DNA of 64,000 nt from Myxococcota bacterium (GCA_022447545.1 JAKVBI010000020.1:72979-136978); one strand, 5' to 3'; shown: positions 1-9,939, counted from the first letter of the stretch. Translations and numbers: made by a program. The notes: generated from the letters alone by a model not told the origin.

Positions 1-43
1 TACACTTGCTGCAAGCGGGCTTTCGGAGAAAGGCAATCGAGAC

Positions 44-1762
44 ATGGCGTTTGATCTCAAGATCACGGGTGGAGAACTGGTCGACGGCAGTGGTGGGGCC
101 AAACGTCAAGCGGATATCGGAATCGTGGACGGACGGATCGTCGCCATCGGTGATGTCGACGGTTCGGCGCGGCAGACGCTGGATGCCAGCGGAAAGATCG
201 TGGCGCCCGGGTTTGTCGATCTTCACACACACTACGATGCCCAGGTCTTCTGGGACGGATCACTCTCGCCCTCTTGCTATCACGGGGTGACGAGCGTCGT
301 CGGTGGAAACTGCGGATTCAGCGTGGCGCCTCTGGCCCCTGAGCACGCCGACTACTTGATGCAGATGTTGGCGCGGGTGGAAGGCATGCCTCTCGAGAGC
401 CTGCGAGCGGGGGTGCCCTGGGACTGGCGCTCTTTTGGCGACTATCTGGATCGGCTGGAAGGTGAGCTCGCACTCAACGCGGGCTTTCTGGTGGGTCACT
501 CGGCCATTCGGCGTGTCGTCATGGGTGAACGCTCGGTCGGCTTCCAGGCCAATGACGATGAACTGCGGGAGATGCAGGACCTGCTGCGGCGCTCCCTCGC
601 CGAGGGAGGGCTGGGGTTTTCGACCTCAGTTTCGGGCGCCCACAACGATGCGGATGGTCAGCCCGTACCTTCTCGCCATGCCTCCCGTGATGAATTCCTC
701 GCCCTCGCAGCCGTGCTGCGGGAACAGCCGGGTTCCTCCCTCGAGATTGCTCCTCCACTGGGCATTTTCGATGAAGCGCTCAAAGCTCTCATGGCCGACC
801 TCTCGATTGCCTCCAATCGAGTGGTGAACTGGAATGTCCTGGCCGGTAGCGCACGAAACCGCGAGATGGTGGATTCTCAGCTGGACGCCAGTGAGTACGC
901 GCGTGAGCGCGGTGCGAGAGTCGTCGCCCTGACGGCAGTACCGAGCGGTACGCTGTGGATCAATCTGCGAACCGGGGTGGTCTTCGACAACTTCCATGGT
1001 TGGGCTGACGTCTTCAAGCTCTCCATCGAGGAACGGAAGAAACATCTCTCCGATCCCGATGTTCGCAAGCGGCTCGACTCGGACGCGCGTTCTGAAGCCT
1101 CGGGCCTGACCCGTCAGTTCTCCAACTGGTCAAAGATTCTGATCCGCGAGACCTTTTCACCGGAAAACGCTCGTTTCACCGGTCGCACGGTAGGTGAGGC
1201 AGCCCGAGAACTCGGTGTCGAACCTTTCGATGCCCTTTTGGACATCGCGATCGCGGATGACCTGCGTACCTCGTTCTCGCCCAGGTCAGGAGATACGACG
1301 CAAGCTGATTGGGAGGTGCTGCGATCTCTCTGGCTCGACGATCGGACCATTGTCGGTGCCTCGGACGCGGGTGCCCACCTCGACATGTTGGATATGTTCG
1401 CGACCAGCACGCGTGTGCTCGGCACGGCGGTTCGCGAGCAAGGGATATTGAGTCTCGAAGATGCCGTGAGGCAGTTGACTGATGTGCCGGCACGTCTGTA
1501 CGGCTTGCGCGAGCGGGGGCAGATCGCGGAGGGCTGGAAGGCCGACGTCGTGATCTTCGACGAAAAGAGCATCGCATGCGAGCCCACGTTCACTCGCGAT
1601 GACCTGCCGGCTGGGGCTACGCGCCTCTACGCCGAGGCCAAGGGGATTGCTCACGTGTTGGTCAACGGCATCGAAATCGTCCGCGATGGCGAGGCGACGG
1701 GCGAGCGCCCGGGAGCCATTCTGCGCGCGGGCCGAGACACCGAGTCCGTTGCACTGAGTTGA
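44..1762 (+). CDS. D-aminoacylase-like amidohydrolase (paralogue 1)
   Basis: Predicted metal-dependent hydrolase of the N-acyl-D-amino-acid deacylase group (Amidohydro_3; urease-like TIM barrel plus beta-sandwich), 572 residues, normal for the family. The HxH metal motif (H61, H63 in DLHTHYDAQ), the GNCGFS loop with Cys90, which bridges metal in studied D-aminoacylases, and SDAGAH with Asp441 are all visible. The ATHxR and SHxK histidines usual in the family are not found; the matching stretches read SLEIAPP and VVNWNVL. The ATG follows GGAGAAAGG. It is the first of five paralogues in the window. Family is firm; the deacylase reaction and substrate are inferred. Confidence 0.85.
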   Translation: MAFDLKITGGELVDGSGGAKRQADIGIVDGRIVAIGDVDGSARQTLDASGKIVAPGFVDLHTHYDAQVFWDGSLSPSCYHGVTSVVGGNCGFSVAPLAPEHADYLMQMLARVEGMPLESLRAGVPWDWRSFGDYLDRLEGELALNAGFLVGHSAIRRVVMGERSVGFQANDDELREMQDLLRRSLAEGGLGFSTSVSGAHNDADGQPVPSRHASRDEFLALAAVLREQPGSSLEIAPPLGIFDEALKALMADLSIASNRVVNWNVLAGSARNREMVDSQLDASEYARERGARVVALTAVPSGTLWINLRTGVVFDNFHGWADVFKLSIEERKKHLSDPDVRKRLDSDARSEASGLTRQFSNWSKILIRETFSPENARFTGRTVGEAARELGVEPFDALLDIAIADDLRTSFSPRSGDTTQADWEVLRSLWLDDRTIVGASDAGAHLDMLDMFATSTRVLGTAVREQGILSLEDAVRQLTDVPARLYGLRERGQIAEGWKADVVIFDEKSIACEPTFTRDDLPAGATRLYAEAKGIAHVLVNGIEIVRDGEATGERPGAILRAGRDTESVALS

Positions 1763-1819
1763 GTTCTTCGCGGGGTTCGACCGGCCCTCGGGAAGCGGAG
1801 AGCGTGAGCGACCGGGATC

Positions 1820-4177
1820 TCAAGGGCCGGCTGGAAAAGATGCAAGCGTCCGCTCGCCTTTGTGAATCCGGTTGTCTCCCTCGCCGATGTGCGATCCGAT
1901 CTCCGTGGCTTTCGAAGGCGTTACCGTTACGAACTCTTGGGGCTGAACGAAGTCTACGAAGATCGGCGACGACCAGGCCCGTTGCTCGGAGAGCGACAGG
2001 CAATCGTCGGAATCGGGCCGCATGAAGCATGCATTGATCGAAACGCATCTACCTGAATCGTCGCGCTCGCAGCCCAGTGGATCGGCGGCGATCACGGGAC
2101 TCGACGCTTCGATGGCCCGCACGTAGTAGGCCGTATCCCGTCCATCTGAAACGAAGTTCGGGTCGCTGAAGGTGACTTCGCATCCCTCCCGATCTCCGCG
2201 GCAGGGGAGGGTCTTCCATGGGTCCTCGATGGCCGGCGAACCGGTCTCGTCTTCCAGGGCCCCCGGGCGAATACGAACGATCTCGATGCGGGTGATCGGG
2301 CGTCGGGTATCCGAGGGGTGATAGCACTCGCCTCGACAAAGCTTGGCGAGGCGTTCGGTCTCGAGCATTCCTTCGGTCTGGTCTGGGCAACCTGGTTTCT
2401 GTTCGAAGGAGCCGACCGCCCGCACACGAAAGTTCGGGGTTCCTCCCATGGAGACCTCGCTTCCCATGGGCGAAACCCGGCCTTGTTCACCGGCGTGAAT
2501 CAAGTCGAACCAGAGTAGGATTCGCGGACCACTCGTCCCGTAGGTTTCTCGACGCTCCAGAGCTCGCCAGATGTCGTCGCGTTCTCGGCTCGGAGCGTGT
2601 ACGGCGGCAAGACCCCCCGTCAGAAAGAACGATCCGTTGCGCTCGGTTTCGAGGAAGGCGACGCTCGGTATTTGATCAGAGGGATCGAAGCGTTCGGAAT
2701 ACGCTACGGGGTCTCGGAGGTGGCTCGTCACCAGGGACGACTTTCCGATTTCACCCATGCGGGCATCCGTGAATTCACGTCGCGCAACCTCTTTGTAGCC
2801 TGAGCCCGCGCGCGCGGTGTGGTTGTCGCTCGAGGCGATGAAGCCGAAGCGAAAACGCTCATCGCCTTCCTCTTCACCGGGGTTCGAGAGCGAGAGCATG
2901 TACTGAACGCTTCCCAGCGGTCGATAGTTGAAAGCTGGTTGAAAGCAGTCGATGCACTGACCGGAATCCAGAAAGTCGGCGGGTTGGACTCCCGGCACGG
3001 TCCAGGGGCCCGCGTTTCGGTCGGCCTCGACGAAATGTTGGCGTGCGCGACGCGCACGGGCTTCGCATTCGAGACTGTCACCGGCCTCGGAGAGGCATCG
3101 GGCGCGAATGATTTCTCCGGCGCGCCAGCAGGAGGGCGTGTAATCGGGACTTGGTCTGGGGCATCCCCGCTCTCCACTCGGAACGATCTCGGTGCTCCGC
3201 CACGCGCGGTACTCCTCGGTATTGCCGTGCCCGGAATAGATTTCCACGAGTCGTTGCCGGTTCGGGTCGTGCTGCCCACCCCGCAGTTGTTTTTCGAAGC
3301 TCGAACCGAGCGGGGTGTACTGTCCCCACGTCGTACCGTGGGGGATGACCAGCGAGGCGAGCTCCCATTGGTCGAGCTTCGCGAACAATTCTCGCGGTGT
3401 CTCGACGGCCTCTCTACAGTCGGCGGGCAGATCGCGAACGTGGACCCCTTCCGGACAGGCTTCCATGCGGGTCAGATCGTTGAGAGTCCGCATCATCTCG
3501 TGGCCACCTTCCATCAGGAATGCACCGAGGCCGCGCATCAGGCGCCCACCTCCGCCTGTGTCGAAATTAGAGGGAACGCCTTTGGGTGGCGCGGCTGCGA
3601 TGGGACGCGCGGGCACCGAACCCTCCTCGAGGTCGCGGAGGATCACGTTCTTGTGCCCGTAGTGGTTTTCGGGCGTAGACCCCATTTGAGTCCACTCCCA
3701 GCCCAGAAAGCTGGTCAGGTCCGGGGGCGCGGTGCTCCCAGCGACTGCCTGGCACTGGCGAATGGTATCGATGGTTTCCTCCCAGCGGCGACGATCCAAT
3801 GATGCCGCGTGGTCGTTGATGGACCAGAAGTCGAGGTTCGCGCAGTAACGCGCAAAGTCGCAGGCATCGGCCACCGGATGGGCTCCGTCGCCACCACTCA
3901 TGGGAAGTGTCAGTTGGAAGGCGTCGACGGAGAAAGAGCTGTGGACGTGGAGATCACCAAAGAGGATCTGAGAGGGGGCTTCCGCGTGGATCTTCTGCTT
4001 GGCAGCAACGAGGCGAGCCTCCCGATCGGCCACGAGATTCGCCGCGAGTGGCTCGGACCCCACCTCGCCTGCGTGGAGCGATACTCCGAAGAAGCCTCCG
4101 CCTGCGAATTGGAGTGCTGCAATCGCGAGCACCAACAGCCCGCCCATGGAGCCCAAAATACCTTTCGTGCCCTTCAT
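1820..4177 (-). CDS. DUF3604 family protein, exported or anchored (copy 1)
   Basis: Large (785 aa) DUF3604 protein with a PHP-like metal-hydrolase look: FGDLHVHS at residues 73-80, SINDHA around 119-124 and SSDNHTA further on supply His/Asp clusters suited to binding metals. The C-terminus carries the family's RAWSSPIFVD ending. I chose the ATG at 4177 because it gives a short basic N-terminus and a hydrophobic segment (residues 10-32) like a signal peptide or anchor; an ATG at 4255 would add 26 residues in front. Last gene of the run crotonase > LLM > DUF3604, 103 bp after its neighbour. Reaction unknown for the family. A second copy lies at 61008-62969. Confidence 0.82.
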   Translation of the reverse strand: MKGTKGILGSMGGLLVLAIAALQFAGGGFFGVSLHAGEVGSEPLAANLVADREARLVAAKQKIHAEAPSQILFGDLHVHSSFSVDAFQLTLPMSGGDGAHPVADACDFARYCANLDFWSINDHAASLDRRRWEETIDTIRQCQAVAGSTAPPDLTSFLGWEWTQMGSTPENHYGHKNVILRDLEEGSVPARPIAAAPPKGVPSNFDTGGGGRLMRGLGAFLMEGGHEMMRTLNDLTRMEACPEGVHVRDLPADCREAVETPRELFAKLDQWELASLVIPHGTTWGQYTPLGSSFEKQLRGGQHDPNRQRLVEIYSGHGNTEEYRAWRSTEIVPSGERGCPRPSPDYTPSCWRAGEIIRARCLSEAGDSLECEARARRARQHFVEADRNAGPWTVPGVQPADFLDSGQCIDCFQPAFNYRPLGSVQYMLSLSNPGEEEGDERFRFGFIASSDNHTARAGSGYKEVARREFTDARMGEIGKSSLVTSHLRDPVAYSERFDPSDQIPSVAFLETERNGSFFLTGGLAAVHAPSRERDDIWRALERRETYGTSGPRILLWFDLIHAGEQGRVSPMGSEVSMGGTPNFRVRAVGSFEQKPGCPDQTEGMLETERLAKLCRGECYHPSDTRRPITRIEIVRIRPGALEDETGSPAIEDPWKTLPCRGDREGCEVTFSDPNFVSDGRDTAYYVRAIEASSPVIAADPLGCERDDSGRCVSINACFMRPDSDDCLSLSEQRAWSSPIFVDFVQPQEFVTVTPSKATEIGSHIGEGDNRIHKGERTLASFPAGP

Positions 4178-4280
4178 CTGGAATATTTTCGCTCGCTGGT
4201 AGCTGAGGGTCCATAACTTGCGGAATCCACGTTCTGCCCTGGGGGCCGATTCCATCCAACCGGTACGGGCCGAACCCTTC

Positions 4281-5168
4281 CTAGTGCGCGGTTGCGACCT
4301 CGTCGTCGAAGTGCGGGAGGTAGGTCTCGGCGAATCGCTTGATGTAGTCGGCCTTTTGGCTCTCGCTCGCCGCGGGACCGATTTCGTCCATCTCCGGAAG
4401 GTTGATGATGTCGGTCACGCCCATGTCCTCGAGTCGACGATAGGTATCGACCGCTGCCGCGCGCGTGGGGGTGATGATGCGGAAAGGTTCTCCGGCGCGT
4501 CCCGCCTTCGTGCGCATCGCGGACAGAGTCGAGATCATCCCCGGCAGGGTCTTCATCGTGAAGTCTCCGGCGATCCAACCGTCGCCCATTCTCGCCGCTC
4601 GACGCATGGCGGGCCTGGCTCCACCTGCGAGGTAGATCGGGATCTTGCCGGCGGGCGTCGGGCTCATCTGCATTCGCGGCATCCGAAAAATCTCTCCCTG
4701 AAAATCGGCCATTTCACCCCGCCACAGGGTACGCATGAGATCGATCATCTCGTCGTAGCGCTGGCCTCGTGATTTGAAGTCGACGCCCATGATCTCGAAC
4801 TCCTCTCGCATCCAGCCTGCGCCGGATCCAAGAGCCACACGATTGCCGGAAAGGCTGGACAGCGTGGCGAGAGTTCGGGCGAGTTCTACTGGGTGACGCA
4901 TGGGTGTCACGCAGACGTTGGTGGAGAAGCAGATTCGAGTCGTCACAGCTGCCATCGCGGCGATGCTGCTCCATGGATCGGGCCAGGGGACGCTCGGGTC
5001 CCAGAAGGGTTTGCCACTGGGGTCGTAGGGATATTCCGAATCGACCTGTTCGGGAAACGCGATGTGGTCGGCCAACATGACGCCGTGGAAACCCGCCTCC
5101 TCTGCGATCCGAGCCAGCCGTGGGAGCTGGGCAGGTTCTGTGAAGCGCAGGAATTGCCAGAATCGCAT
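4281..5168 (-). CDS. LLM-class (luciferase-like) oxidoreductase, probably F420-dependent
   Basis: Luciferase-like TIM-barrel oxidoreductase of 295 residues. Family landmarks are the N-terminal EEAGFHGVMLADH region, CVTPMRHPVELARTLATL, GSGAGWMREEFE and the C-terminal GGARPAMRRAARMGDGW segment. Members of this subclass usually use coenzyme F420 rather than FMN, but the cofactor cannot be decided from sequence alone. ATG at 5168 is preferred over a TTG one codon earlier; a G-rich GGGGGTGG precedes it. It follows the crotonase gene by 26 bp, so the two are probably co-transcribed. Substrate unknown. Confidence 0.85.
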   Translation of the reverse strand: MRFWQFLRFTEPAQLPRLARIAEEAGFHGVMLADHIAFPEQVDSEYPYDPSGKPFWDPSVPWPDPWSSIAAMAAVTTRICFSTNVCVTPMRHPVELARTLATLSSLSGNRVALGSGAGWMREEFEIMGVDFKSRGQRYDEMIDLMRTLWRGEMADFQGEIFRMPRMQMSPTPAGKIPIYLAGGARPAMRRAARMGDGWIAGDFTMKTLPGMISTLSAMRTKAGRAGEPFRIITPTRAAAVDTYRRLEDMGVTDIINLPEMDEIGPAASESQKADYIKRFAETYLPHFDDEVATAH

Positions 5169-5194
5169 CAATCCACCCCCCCCGCGGACACGTT

Positions 5195-5962
5195 TTATTC
5201 GAAGTGACCGTGTCGGCCGGCGCCCGCGGAGAAGCGTCGGGCGCCCTCTCGGGTCTCACCCGAACGGATCACTTCAATGCCCAGGCGCTTTTCTTCCACG
5301 AGGGCGTCCGCTTCGGTCAATCCCCATTGTTTACGGGCCGAGATCCGATCGCTTCGCAGGCAGCGCTGGGGAAACGCGGCCAGCTGTTTGGCGAGTACGA
5401 TGGCTTCGTTGAGTGCCTGTCCCTGGGCCACCAGGCGGTTGGCCAGGCCCGTGTTTCGAGCCTCGTCGCCACAGACCCCCCGCCCACTCAGGATCATGTC
5501 CATGGCGAAGCTGTGGCCTACCAGCCGCGGCAGTCGTACGGTACCGCCGTCGATCAGAGGGACACCCCAGCGCCGGCAAAACACGCCGAACACTGCGTTT
5601 TCGGCAGCCACCCGCAGGTCACACCAGAGTGCGAGCTCGAGGCCACCGGCCACCGCATGTCCCTCCACGGCGGCAATCACCGGTTTTCCTAGATCCATGT
5701 GGGTAGGGCCAAGGGGCCCCGAGCGGATTTCATTGGCGCGCCCGGGGGTCCCCCGACTCACGGCGTGGAGGTCGGCACCGGCACAGAAGCAACCGTCGGC
5801 TCCTGTCAGGACCGCGACGCAGCGCTCGTCGTCGGCCTCGAAGCGCTGGAAGCATTCGACCAGGGCCGCCGCCGTTTCTCCGTCGACGGCGTTTCGCACC
5901 TCGGGTCGGTCGATGGTCACGATGGAGACGGGTCCGTCCACCTCGTAGCGCACTTTACTCAT
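5195..5962 (-). CDS. Enoyl-CoA hydratase/isomerase (crotonase) family protein
   Basis: Crotonase-fold acyl-CoA enzyme of 255 residues. The oxyanion-hole loops GCFCAGADLH and HAVAGGLELALWCD are present and keep the first catalytic Glu (in GGLEL). The second Glu of classical enoyl-CoA hydratase (FGQPE) is replaced in FGVFCRRWG, so simple hydration of enoyl-CoA is uncertain; isomerase, hydrolase or lyase activity is possible. ATG at 5962 follows GGAGG; the upstream in-frame extension looks non-coding. First gene of a three-gene minus-strand run with the LLM oxidoreductase and DUF3604. Confidence 0.85.
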   Translation of the reverse strand: MSKVRYEVDGPVSIVTIDRPEVRNAVDGETAAALVECFQRFEADDERCVAVLTGADGCFCAGADLHAVSRGTPGRANEIRSGPLGPTHMDLGKPVIAAVEGHAVAGGLELALWCDLRVAAENAVFGVFCRRWGVPLIDGGTVRLPRLVGHSFAMDMILSGRGVCGDEARNTGLANRLVAQGQALNEAIVLAKQLAAFPQRCLRSDRISARKQWGLTEADALVEEKRLGIEVIRSGETREGARRFSAGAGRHGHFE

Positions 5963-6079
5963 GGCTCCTCCGCGGCCCATCTCGAGGCCCTGGGGTGTGA
6001 ATCGAGCCGAGAGTGCACCGCCCATGCGCTCGTATGCAAGTGGCTTGATTCTCCCTCCCACAGTTGATAGCCATCTCCC

Positions 6080-6958
6080 ATGAGCAGACTACGCCGTGTG
6101 CTGTTGGGTATTGGGGTGCTTGTGGTGGTCGTGGTGGCGGCTGGGCTCGTGGGGCTGAGGATGATTGGCGCCTGGAACCTGGTCTTCACCAATCGTTCCC
6201 ACGAGGTTCGACCTCCGGAATTGCCCCAAGCGTTGGGCCGTCCGGCCTTTCTGGTGTTTACCAAGACCAATGGCTTCCGACACAAAGAGGCCATTGTGGC
6301 CGGCCTCGAACGATTCGAGGAGATCGCCCAACGCCGTGACTGGTCGCTGTTCGCCACGGAGAACGGCGCGGTCTTCCAGAATTCTCTGCTCGAGAACTTC
6401 GACGCCGTGGTGTTCCACAATGCCAGTGGTGACATGTTGAGCAGTGACCAAGAAGCGGCCTTCATGCGTTTCCTGGAGGATGGCGGTGGATGGGTTGGAA
6501 TTCACGCTGCCGGCGACAGCTCTCATGAGGATTGGGATTGGTATGTCGACAATTTGATCGGTGGCCTGTTCACGGCTCATACCATGGGGCCTCAGTTTCA
6601 GGAGGCGCGATTGGTGGTGGAGGACGCCGACCACCCCGCCACGCGTTCGCTACCCGATGAGTGGCTCCACACCGAAGAGTGGTACTCCTGGGATGCGAAC
6701 CCCCGTGACCACGGGATGCGTGTGTTGGTCAGCGTCGATGAATCGACCTATTCGCCCTGGGTGCGCTGGCTCGGTAATGAGGTGGACCTGCGCATGGGCG
6801 ACCACCCCATTGTCTGGGTGGGCTGCGTCGGGCGCGGGCGCACCCTGTACTCGGCGTTGGGCCACCAGGGCGCCGCCTACGAGACCCCCGAGTATCGAGC
6901 TCTGCTGGAAGGGGCTCTGGCATGGGCGGGCCGCTTGGAGGGAGTGGGCTGCGACTGA
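6080..6958 (+). CDS. ThuA-like domain protein with N-terminal membrane anchor
   Basis: 292 residues: a positively charged start (MSRLRR), one transmembrane helix at about 7-28, then a ThuA-like (class I glutamine amidotransferase-like) domain. Family motifs seen are FTKTNGFRHKEAI, a NASGDMLSSDQEAAF stretch and GGGWVGIHAAGDS. ThuA domains are linked to sugar utilisation or glycan metabolism, with reaction often undefined. The helix places the domain on the membrane, probably facing the periplasm. Single gene, divergent from the crotonase run. A soluble ThuA relative occurs at 43753-44496. Confidence 0.85.
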   Translation: MSRLRRVLLGIGVLVVVVVAAGLVGLRMIGAWNLVFTNRSHEVRPPELPQALGRPAFLVFTKTNGFRHKEAIVAGLERFEEIAQRRDWSLFATENGAVFQNSLLENFDAVVFHNASGDMLSSDQEAAFMRFLEDGGGWVGIHAAGDSSHEDWDWYVDNLIGGLFTAHTMGPQFQEARLVVEDADHPATRSLPDEWLHTEEWYSWDANPRDHGMRVLVSVDESTYSPWVRWLGNEVDLRMGDHPIVWVGCVGRGRTLYSALGHQGAAYETPEYRALLEGALAWAGRLEGVGCD

Positions 6959-7067
6959 CGCCTCTGTGCTTCAGTTCGCGCGCAGCCGAGGCGATCTCGC
7001 CTTGGTCGTACCAGGGGGCATGGCGATCCCTCGGCATTCCCGAAGAGCTTGAGCTTCGGGCCCGGCT

Positions 7068-9476
7068 TCAGGCCCTCTCCCAGGGCAGCGGAGGAATTCC
7101 GACGGGGGACGAGGCGATCACCCCTTCGGCTTCCAGGGTCTCCTGTTCAGCTTCGCTGACGCCGAGTTCCCGCAGGATATCCGCGTTGTGGGCGCCGAAA
7201 TCCGGGCCGGGCTTGCGTATACAGGCGCCGGCATCGCGTGGGCGCCACTCCCAGCCATGCATCTCCCAGGACCCCATGTCAGGGTGAGAGGGGGTTTCGT
7301 AAAAACCACGTGCCATCAGTTGAGGGTCTTCGAGTAGCTCGAAGGGTCGCTGGACCGCTCCCACGGGGATTTTGTGCTCGGCACAGCGTTGCAAGACTTC
7401 CATCTTGCTCAGGCGTTGGGTGAAGCTCTCCACGCGTTCTTCCAATTCAGTACGTCGAGCATGCCGGGCGTGTTCGTTACCCAGGCTTGCATCCGCCGCC
7501 CAGTCCTCAGCATCGAGCATTGCGATCAGGCCGCGCCACTGCTCGTCGCTGGTGATGGCGATGGCCACCCATTCGTCTTCGCCCGTGCAGCGGAACACAC
7601 CATGAGGTGCGGCGGTGCGGTGCCCGTTGCCCTGGGGCTCGGGCGAATGACCCGTCGTGGACCATTCCGCCAGTGCTTCTCCCATGAGAGCGGTGGCTAC
7701 GTCGCGTTGGGCGAGGTCGATGTGCTGCCCGCAGCCGCTGCGGTCGCGCTGCACCAGGGCCGCAATTGCTGCACTCGCCGCTGCGACGGCAGCCACCGGA
7801 TCGCCGTACGCGAAGCCCGTGGTCAGGTGTGGCTCGCCGTCTCCCCAGCCCGTTTGATTGGCCAGACCCGATAGCGCTTCGATCAGGGGGCCGTAACCGG
7901 GTAGGCTCGACTCGGGTCCCGATTTTCCGTACGCCGCCATGCTCACCAGGATCACATCGTTGCGCTGCTCCCGCATCCAGTCGTAGCCGATTTCGAGTCG
8001 GTCAAGGACGTCTGCTCGGAGGTTCTCGATGACGATGTCCGCCTCCGTGACCAGTTGGCCCAGCAATTCGCGTCCGCGGGGGTTCCGGATATCGACTCCG
8101 AAGGAGCGCTTGTTACGGCTGTATTCCTGAAAATAGGTGCCGGTGTTCCACCAATTGGCAGAGCGATCGCGCGGTGGCACCGCCGCGCAGCGGTTTGGGT
8201 CCCACACCTTGGGCGATTCCACTTTGATGACATCGGCGCCCTGGTCTGCCAGCAGCATGGCGGCATAGGGGCCCGCCCAGATCTGTCCGAGGTCGAGTAC
8301 ACGCACCCCTTCCAGGGGCATGCGTCGAGCCGTCGAACCGCCCTTGTTCGATTCAGGCCGTGGGTTCTCTTTGTTCTGCTCAGGGGGTTGGGCGGGCAGT
8401 GAGGCAGGGCTGCGCCAGCCATGTCCGCTGCTCCGCCACAATTGCCGGGGCAATAGAGCTTCTGGCTGTCCTTCATCTCCGACCCTGGCGAAGAAATTTC
8501 GGTGGGCCAGTTGTTCCGACTGGGCGACTTGTGGGATGGACAGCACTGGCGCGAGGGGCACCGACTCTCGTAGCGCGAGAGCGGTGATCTCTTCGTTGCT
8601 GCGGGTGGCAAACCAACCCGTTAGAGCCTCGGTGATGCGTGCCTCTTCCAGGGGGCGCTTGGAGTGGTCGAGAAAGGGTGAGGCTTCGGCCAACAGGGGC
8701 AATTCCATGACTTCGGCCAGCCGTGGATAGTTGCGTGGCAGCGCCGCCACTGCCGACCAGCCGTCTGTCGTGGGGTACAGGCGCCAAAGGGCGCGCGGCG
8801 CCACCCTTGGTAAGCGCTCCCCAATCTGAGATACGCGAGCTGTGTGATGTCCAATGACGGCCGCACCGCAGGCTTGCTCGGAAAGTTCGTAGTGGACGGG
8901 TACTCCGCGGCTGTTGGAGTAGATGGCGGACAGCGCGGCACCGAACGTGTGCAGTCCGGCCAGATAGGAGATCTGCTCCCCGGCCTGAGCTAGAGGGGGT
9001 TGTTCTGGCCTTCCGACATGCCAGAACATGCCCGAGCGGGCCCCCAACGTGAGTGGGTTCGAAGGAAGATGGGTGTGGGGCCCATGATCACCGAAGGGGG
9101 TTACCGACACTGAAGCCAGCCCGGGCCAGCTTTCGGGCGCATCCCAGGGTGCCAGGCCAAAGTTTTGTAGGACGCCGGGTCCGGTTGCATCGAGTAGCAG
9201 GTCGGCGCGCTCGAACTGGTGATTCAGCTGTTTGCGATTGGTCTCTTTCGAAAGATCCAGAGAGGCACTTGGCGGAACGACTTCGAGATAGCGGGCGCGC
9301 GATTCATCGAAGCGTTTCTCTCCGGGTCGAATGATCCAGTTCAGTTCGCAGCCCAGCGCCCACAGCCAACGGCTTGCAAAAGCAACCGCCACGGTCGACC
9401 CAACCGCCACGACACGAACGCCGCTCAGGGGGAGACGATCGCTGTCTGACAATCGTTCTATGTCCGCTTCGCTCAT
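7068..9476 (-). CDS. Double-domain CaiB/BaiF-type (class III) CoA-transferase
   Basis: 802 residues, about twice the family length: two CoA_transf_3 domains in tandem joined by a polar Gln/Asn/Pro-rich linker near 361-384. The C-terminal half starts with LEGVRVLDLGQIWAGPYAA and keeps the acyl-carrying Asp592 in IDLAQRDVA. In the N-terminal half the matching stretch is YELSEQACG, with Ala202 where the Asp should be, so that half is probably structural. Class III transferases move CoA between carboxylic acids and normally form interlocked dimers, which a tandem fusion could mimic. Last gene of the multicopper-oxidase run. Acid substrate unknown. Confidence 0.85.
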   Translation of the reverse strand: MSEADIERLSDSDRLPLSGVRVVAVGSTVAVAFASRWLWALGCELNWIIRPGEKRFDESRARYLEVVPPSASLDLSKETNRKQLNHQFERADLLLDATGPGVLQNFGLAPWDAPESWPGLASVSVTPFGDHGPHTHLPSNPLTLGARSGMFWHVGRPEQPPLAQAGEQISYLAGLHTFGAALSAIYSNSRGVPVHYELSEQACGAAVIGHHTARVSQIGERLPRVAPRALWRLYPTTDGWSAVAALPRNYPRLAEVMELPLLAEASPFLDHSKRPLEEARITEALTGWFATRSNEEITALALRESVPLAPVLSIPQVAQSEQLAHRNFFARVGDEGQPEALLPRQLWRSSGHGWRSPASLPAQPPEQNKENPRPESNKGGSTARRMPLEGVRVLDLGQIWAGPYAAMLLADQGADVIKVESPKVWDPNRCAAVPPRDRSANWWNTGTYFQEYSRNKRSFGVDIRNPRGRELLGQLVTEADIVIENLRADVLDRLEIGYDWMREQRNDVILVSMAAYGKSGPESSLPGYGPLIEALSGLANQTGWGDGEPHLTTGFAYGDPVAAVAAASAAIAALVQRDRSGCGQHIDLAQRDVATALMGEALAEWSTTGHSPEPQGNGHRTAAPHGVFRCTGEDEWVAIAITSDEQWRGLIAMLDAEDWAADASLGNEHARHARRTELEERVESFTQRLSKMEVLQRCAEHKIPVGAVQRPFELLEDPQLMARGFYETPSHPDMGSWEMHGWEWRPRDAGACIRKPGPDFGAHNADILRELGVSEAEQETLEAEGVIASSPVGIPPLPWERA

Positions 9477-9553
9477 TGCCGCATTCTAAAGCAATGCGAT
9501 GCCGACGGGGTCGTCGGCTTGGTGTGGGGGCAACTTGGACGTGGCGGGGTTGG

Positions 9554-9925
9554 TCAGACCTCGTGGGCTCGGCTCTTCGCTGCGGCCAGGAGAATCGCGG
9601 CCATGACGACCTCGGCCACGATGAATCGAGTGGCAAAGTCGGCGTGGCCGAGCCCATAGGCGAGGGTTCGCATTCCAGCGGCACTCCCCACGAGAAGCGC
9701 CGCAGGGTAGAACCAGTGGCTCTGCCCGTGGCGCTGGGCGAGTCCGATCATCACCGCACCGGATACGAAGAAAGCTCCGATATCGCCGATCTGCGTACTG
9801 GCACCGATTCCCGTCAGAAGATCCATGCCGAGTTCCTGGGCCGCGTTCGTCGGATCGAAGATCCAGCGAATTCCACTCACCAGGAAAATCAGACCCGGCA
9901 AAAACGAGAGCACGCGGATGACCAT
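9554..9925 (-). CDS. Small four-helix membrane protein (DUF4345-like)
   Basis: 123 residues, almost entirely hydrophobic, with about four transmembrane helices (roughly 3-21, 45-63, 72-90 and 100-117). The FDPTNAAQELGMD stretch after helix 1 resembles small integral membrane proteins of the DUF4345 type; no catalytic motif is visible. ATG follows GAGGAGCCCAAACC, a good ribosome binding site. Its ORF lies 14 bp after the sugar-dehydrogenase-like gene, so it is probably co-transcribed with it. Function unknown. Confidence 0.7.
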   Translation of the reverse strand: MVIRVLSFLPGLIFLVSGIRWIFDPTNAAQELGMDLLTGIGASTQIGDIGAFFVSGAVMIGLAQRHGQSHWFYPAALLVGSAAGMRTLAYGLGHADFATRFIVAEVVMAAILLAAAKSRAHEV

Positions 9926-9939
9926 GGTTTGGGCTCCTC

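Noticed and set aside
1781-1830. CCGGCCCT/AGGGCCGG inverted repeat as a terminator between genes 1 and 2
   Set aside because: The loop would be 34 bases and one arm lies in the DUF3604 coding end; too weak to call.
2819-3802. 327-codon plus-strand open frame
   Set aside because: Antisense within DUF3604 copy 1; no domain recognised.
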